A DNA stretch of 64,000 nt from Panorpa germanica. Taxonomy: Eukaryota > Arthropoda > Insecta > Mecoptera > Panorpidae. The notes beneath the pieces were generated by a model. The model was not told the DNA's origin and ran no database searches. It was given only the letters and a program-made list of their open reading frames with translations. Below are positions 60,540 through 64,000 of this stretch, piece by piece. The first letter of the stretch is position 1. The number at the start of each line of letters is the position of its first letter. A program made the translations under genes and the position numbers. The stretch lies in assembly GCA_963678705.1 (NCBI GenBank), contig OY783208.1, positions 8,370,001 to 8,434,000 on the forward strand, written 5' to 3'.

Positions 60540-63240
60540 ATGAATTCACTACGTGGTTCACCATCCTCACGACGCCGTGCACGTTCTGAGTGTTCCACAA
60601 CAATGGAAGACATGCAGGCGAAAATAATGCAGCTAGAGACAGCTCTCATGATGGGAATTTTGTGTCAACAAATGACTAATATTGTAAGTAAGTAATATTA
60701 AATATGACAGACCTCTTTAATTTGGTAATCTTAATAATACATAACTTTCTCTACGGTTTGCAAAAAACTGGCTGAGTCCTTTTATGAGATATTTTTCTTT
60801 AATATAATTTATACATTTTTAACAATGGAAATTTTTTTAGGAAAATGATTGTTTAACATCCTCTGAGGAAGAGCCATTTCCAGCTTCTGATGAAGACTCA
60901 CTTTACGTACCGAGTGATGAAGAGATAGAACAGGAAGCAGAAAATATTGTAAATGCTTCATATATATTATTTTTTTAAATTTGTTGAGCAGTTTGATTCA
61001 TATGCCTTTTTAAAAGACATGAGATTTTTACTAAACACTAATAAAATTAAATCCGTAATATTTTTAGGATACATATGTAGCGAGTTATGAAGAGGAAAAA
61101 CAAAAACCAGGAAGTCCTGTGAGTCCTTCACATATATCCCCAATATACCATGCAAGTGATAATCAACCTAAGCCCGTAAATCTGGAAAATATACTAACTA
61201 CTAAAACAGGAGCCTCTCAGAAGAAAAACACTAATAAAAGAAAGCCAGACTTTTGTTATTTTTATGAAGAAGAAGTACAAAACTTTGCACGACATATACG
61301 AAGAAATCATCCACTTGAAATTGATGTTGTGGAAATATTTTCAAAACCAATAAATAGCAAAGAGAGAAAAGATTTGATTACTATATTGAGAAGAAAAGAA
61401 AATTATTTGAAAAATGATAATGGAGGGATTAAATCTGTTAGAGTTATTATTGCCGGGGCAGTCTCTTATACCTTGTGAAAATTGTCTAGGATTTTTTTCA
61501 AGTAAGTTGCTTTATCGTCACTGAAAAAAATGTGGGAAAAATTCAAGTAAAGAAAATCCATGTAAACTGTATGGATTTATAAAAGTCGATCAAAGATTGA
61601 GAGAAGAGGTTTTCCCTACAATGAGAAATGATAAAATATCGTTAGTTGTCAAAAAGGATATCCTAATATGTGCTTTTAGAGCACGATATTTGAAAATTCA
61701 CACAGAAAAACATTTTATTAATGTAACTTCACGTAAAATGAGAGAACTTGAACGGCTATTCATTGAAATTAAAAAACTTGATCCCACGGTACAAAACTTG
61801 ATCCCACGGTACAAAACTTATTCCATGTCTTACAACCAAAAAATTTTGATCTCTTAGTTCAGGCTTGTAAAGCAGTAGCGAACTATGATGCCGTAAAGGA
61901 TACTTTTGGCTCTCCTACATTTGCTATGAATATTGCAACATCTTTAAAACAGTGCTGCGATATTGGTATTACATATGTTTAAAAAAAAAAAATTAATTAC
62001 GGGACTATTTCGTCAGCTGAAGCCGAAGCCGATTTAAAAACAATGAGTCATTTGCTCACAGCTAACTGGAGATTTGAATATTCAGCTCAAGCAGCAAGTA
62101 ATCTTGATCTAAACAAATGGAATAAAGTTACGATAGTGCCATTAGCTAGTGATTTAAAACTGTTTAGACAATATTTATTAAAAATAGCAGATAATTCCCG
62201 TGCCATATTAACAAAAGATGAAAATAATATTCAAGCATATTGTTATTTTAGGGTTGTTACATAGGGTTATTTTACTGAATCGGAAGCGGCCTGGTGAACT
62301 GCAAAGAATGCAGCTGCATACATTTCTGTCATCAAATAATGAGAAAAAAAGTTACGAGGAATTTAATGACACGATTTCCTGCACAGAAAAGATTCTACTA
62401 CAAAAATTAAAGAGAGTAGTAATAAGAGGCAAAAGAGGTAGAGGTGTTCCCGTATTATTCAGTGAAGATATCCAGGAGCATATAAACTTATTGCTGAAAC
62501 AAAGGTCTAATTTTATATCAGAAAATAACAGTTATTTATTTGGTAATTCTAATACAAATACTCCCATAACTGAGTACAAAGTGCTACAAAGGCATGCTGT
62601 TGCATGTGGAGCTAAAGATCCGTTTGCCATTACCGCTACTCGTCTGAGAAAACATTTAGCGACACTAAGCCAAGTTTTCAACATGACGGAAAATGAATAA
62701 GAACAACTGGCAACTTTTATGGGTCATACACCGGGTGTCCATAAAAACTCATACCGTCTACCTGATGATATTTATCAAACGGGCAAAATATCAAAAATAC
62801 TTTTATTAATGGAAAATGGAGATGCTGGTAAATTTAAAGGTAAAATGTTAGATGATATTATTATTGACATGGAAAAAAATTTGTTGGAAGAAGAATATGT
62901 TGAAGATGACGAAGCCGAGACAATCGATAATGAAGATAGTAATCCATTAGATAAAGATACCAGTGCTACATCTCTAGATACAGATACAATTACTATCAAA
63001 ACTATCGATGTAAGTAAGAATAAAATACAAAAAAAACGGCACCTTGTTCCTTGGACAAGTGAACAAAAACAAACAGTTAAATTATTTTTTAAAAACTATA
63101 TACAACAAATGAAACCCCCTAAAAGGGGAGAATGTGAAGAGCTAATTAAGCGTTATCCAGACATATTTAAAAATAAAAATTGGCTTGAAATTAAAGTTTT
63201 TATCCAAAATGAATATAAAAAGAAAATTATGGAACTATGA
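60540..63240 (+). pseudogene. Crypton-like tyrosine recombinase gene with zinc-finger and SANT-like ends, broken
   Basis: Exons 60540-60683 and 60841-60948, then exon 3 from 61068, all phase 0 with GTAAG/GTAAA donors and TTTTAG acceptors. Acidic N-terminus (TSSEEEPFPASDEDSL). A degenerate zinc finger follows (DFCYFYEEEVQNFARHIRRN; one Cys is Tyr). The recombinase has box I Arg (NRKRPGELQRM), the beta-hairpin Lys (GKRGRGVPVLFS), box II (ATRLRKHLATLSQ) and His...Tyr (MGHTPGVHKNSYRL). An acidic linker leads to a SANT-like C-terminus (HLVPWTSEQKQTVKLFF). Lesions: frameshift near 61460, TGA near 61523, a 20-bp tandem duplication at 61780-61819, TAA plus an A-run near 61979, frameshift near 62240, TAA at 62698-62700. 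Related full-length genes occur widely in animals; cellular role unknown. Confidence 0.75.
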
Positions 63241-64000
63241 ATTGAAACGTTAAACAACAGTCTTCAGACTTTTGTGTTTATATTTTAACTATAATATTAA
63301 TTACTTATATTTTAAATTTTTATTACTTTTTATGAAATTTCATCTTATTGTTAATTGCACTATTTTTTTTTTTTCATATACCTATATTTCATGTATTTGT
63401 TCAAATAAATTTTAAAAGACATTTTTATAAAACTGTATTTTCAATATATATTTTATATTAATTTTATTGTAATAAAACAAATCGTATTCAACGAATTAAC
63501 ACCAAAAACCTGGCAACCTTGCACGGATGCAGTATTGTTAATACGGACGTAAAAATGTATGGTGGATATAAAAAAATATACAACTAGATGCAGCAATATT
63601 ATGTACATGAAAGGAGATGGTAATGTGCGTGGCTGCCTGAGAAATTGAATATCTAAATATCAACGTAGAAACAAGCGAAATAGTGGAACGTGACGCTGGG
63701 ACCATAGAGAGTAATATATATGCCCAAGTTTCAGTATATCTATAGTATTTCTGGTGGACGCAATAAAGGCGGTTTTGTATGCGGATTCGACAATGTTTCA
63801 AGATGTAAATATATACATATACAAGTGGGATATAATTTAGGATTAGATATAATTAGTTTGTAAGAAATAGTAATTATATAGTAAAGAACTCTATAAAATA
63901 GGTTAGGAACATTGCTAATATTAAGTTATATTCAAATGTTACTAGCTCTGTTTTTTGAAACGATTTGTGGACCCCTCTAACAGGTCACGACACACAGTCG
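63241..64000. other. 3' flank, no gene recognised
   Basis: AT-rich. An aataaa-like signal occurs at about 63404 after the recombinase stop codon. Nothing else supported to the end of the window. Confidence 0.4.

Overview
The window reads as insect nuclear DNA. It is strongly AT-rich, its genes have short GT-AG introns, and it is packed with animal transposons (copia and Ty3/gypsy LTR elements, Helitrons, R1- and R2-clade LINEs, P-element, TTAA and TTA elements, a tRNA-derived SINE). I cannot name the order or species. Nothing suggests bacterial, organellar or viral DNA apart from integrated retroelements. All calls come from reading the sequence by eye; no database search was run.

Region 1 (1-29,100) is a tandem family of secreted or membrane leucine-rich-repeat (LRR) genes, all on the minus strand, in four states of decay: LRR-1 (603-1066, N-terminal stub), LRR-2 (5669-8550, almost intact with one in-frame TAG and one frameshift), LRR-3 (22302-24581, several breaks) and LRR-4 (27167-28654, good N-terminal half). 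The flanks were duplicated with the genes (about 1140-5420 matches about 8630-9080 plus 11980-15290). A tRNA-derived SINE, a TTAA-flanked element and a complete copia element have inserted among them. A separate multi-exon RNI-type LRR gene (24667-26275, minus) lies between LRR-3 and LRR-4 and carries a MITE in an intron.

The most striking object is the copia element at 15662-21148. It has both LTRs, an initiator-Met-type primer site and a perfect 5-bp target duplication (ctaac). Its reverse transcriptase and the first part of RNase H are missing. In their place is about 1.1 kb of coding sequence for spectrin repeats of the host Rho-GEF Trio, joined in frame to the integrase region on the left and followed by copia RNase H sequence on the right. 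It looks like a host transcript captured inside an LTR retrotransposon, which has since decayed.

Region 2 (29,100-45,300) has few genes: a TTA-flanked element (30697-31612), a second TTAA element (32324-33036), a SUMO-protease-like scrap, then a long minus-strand Helitron with a 3' hairpin/CTAG terminus at 38361, a Pif1-type helicase, an HUH Rep, a basic repeat ORF and a putative cysteine protease. All its parts except the protease ORF carry breaks or lie in separate short frames.

Region 3 (45,300-64,000) is nested mobile DNA: a plus-strand Helitron deletion derivative with both ends (45278-48026); a gypsy deletion derivative whose two 622-bp LTRs look identical (48727-51447); TA microsatellites with a perfect 96-bp-arm palindrome at the start of an R1-clade LINE; an ORF2 that runs through a TA repeat into a second, R2-type reverse transcriptase; a P-element transposase fragment cut by an LTR; and a spliced but broken tyrosine-recombinase (Crypton-like) gene with zinc-finger and SANT-like ends.
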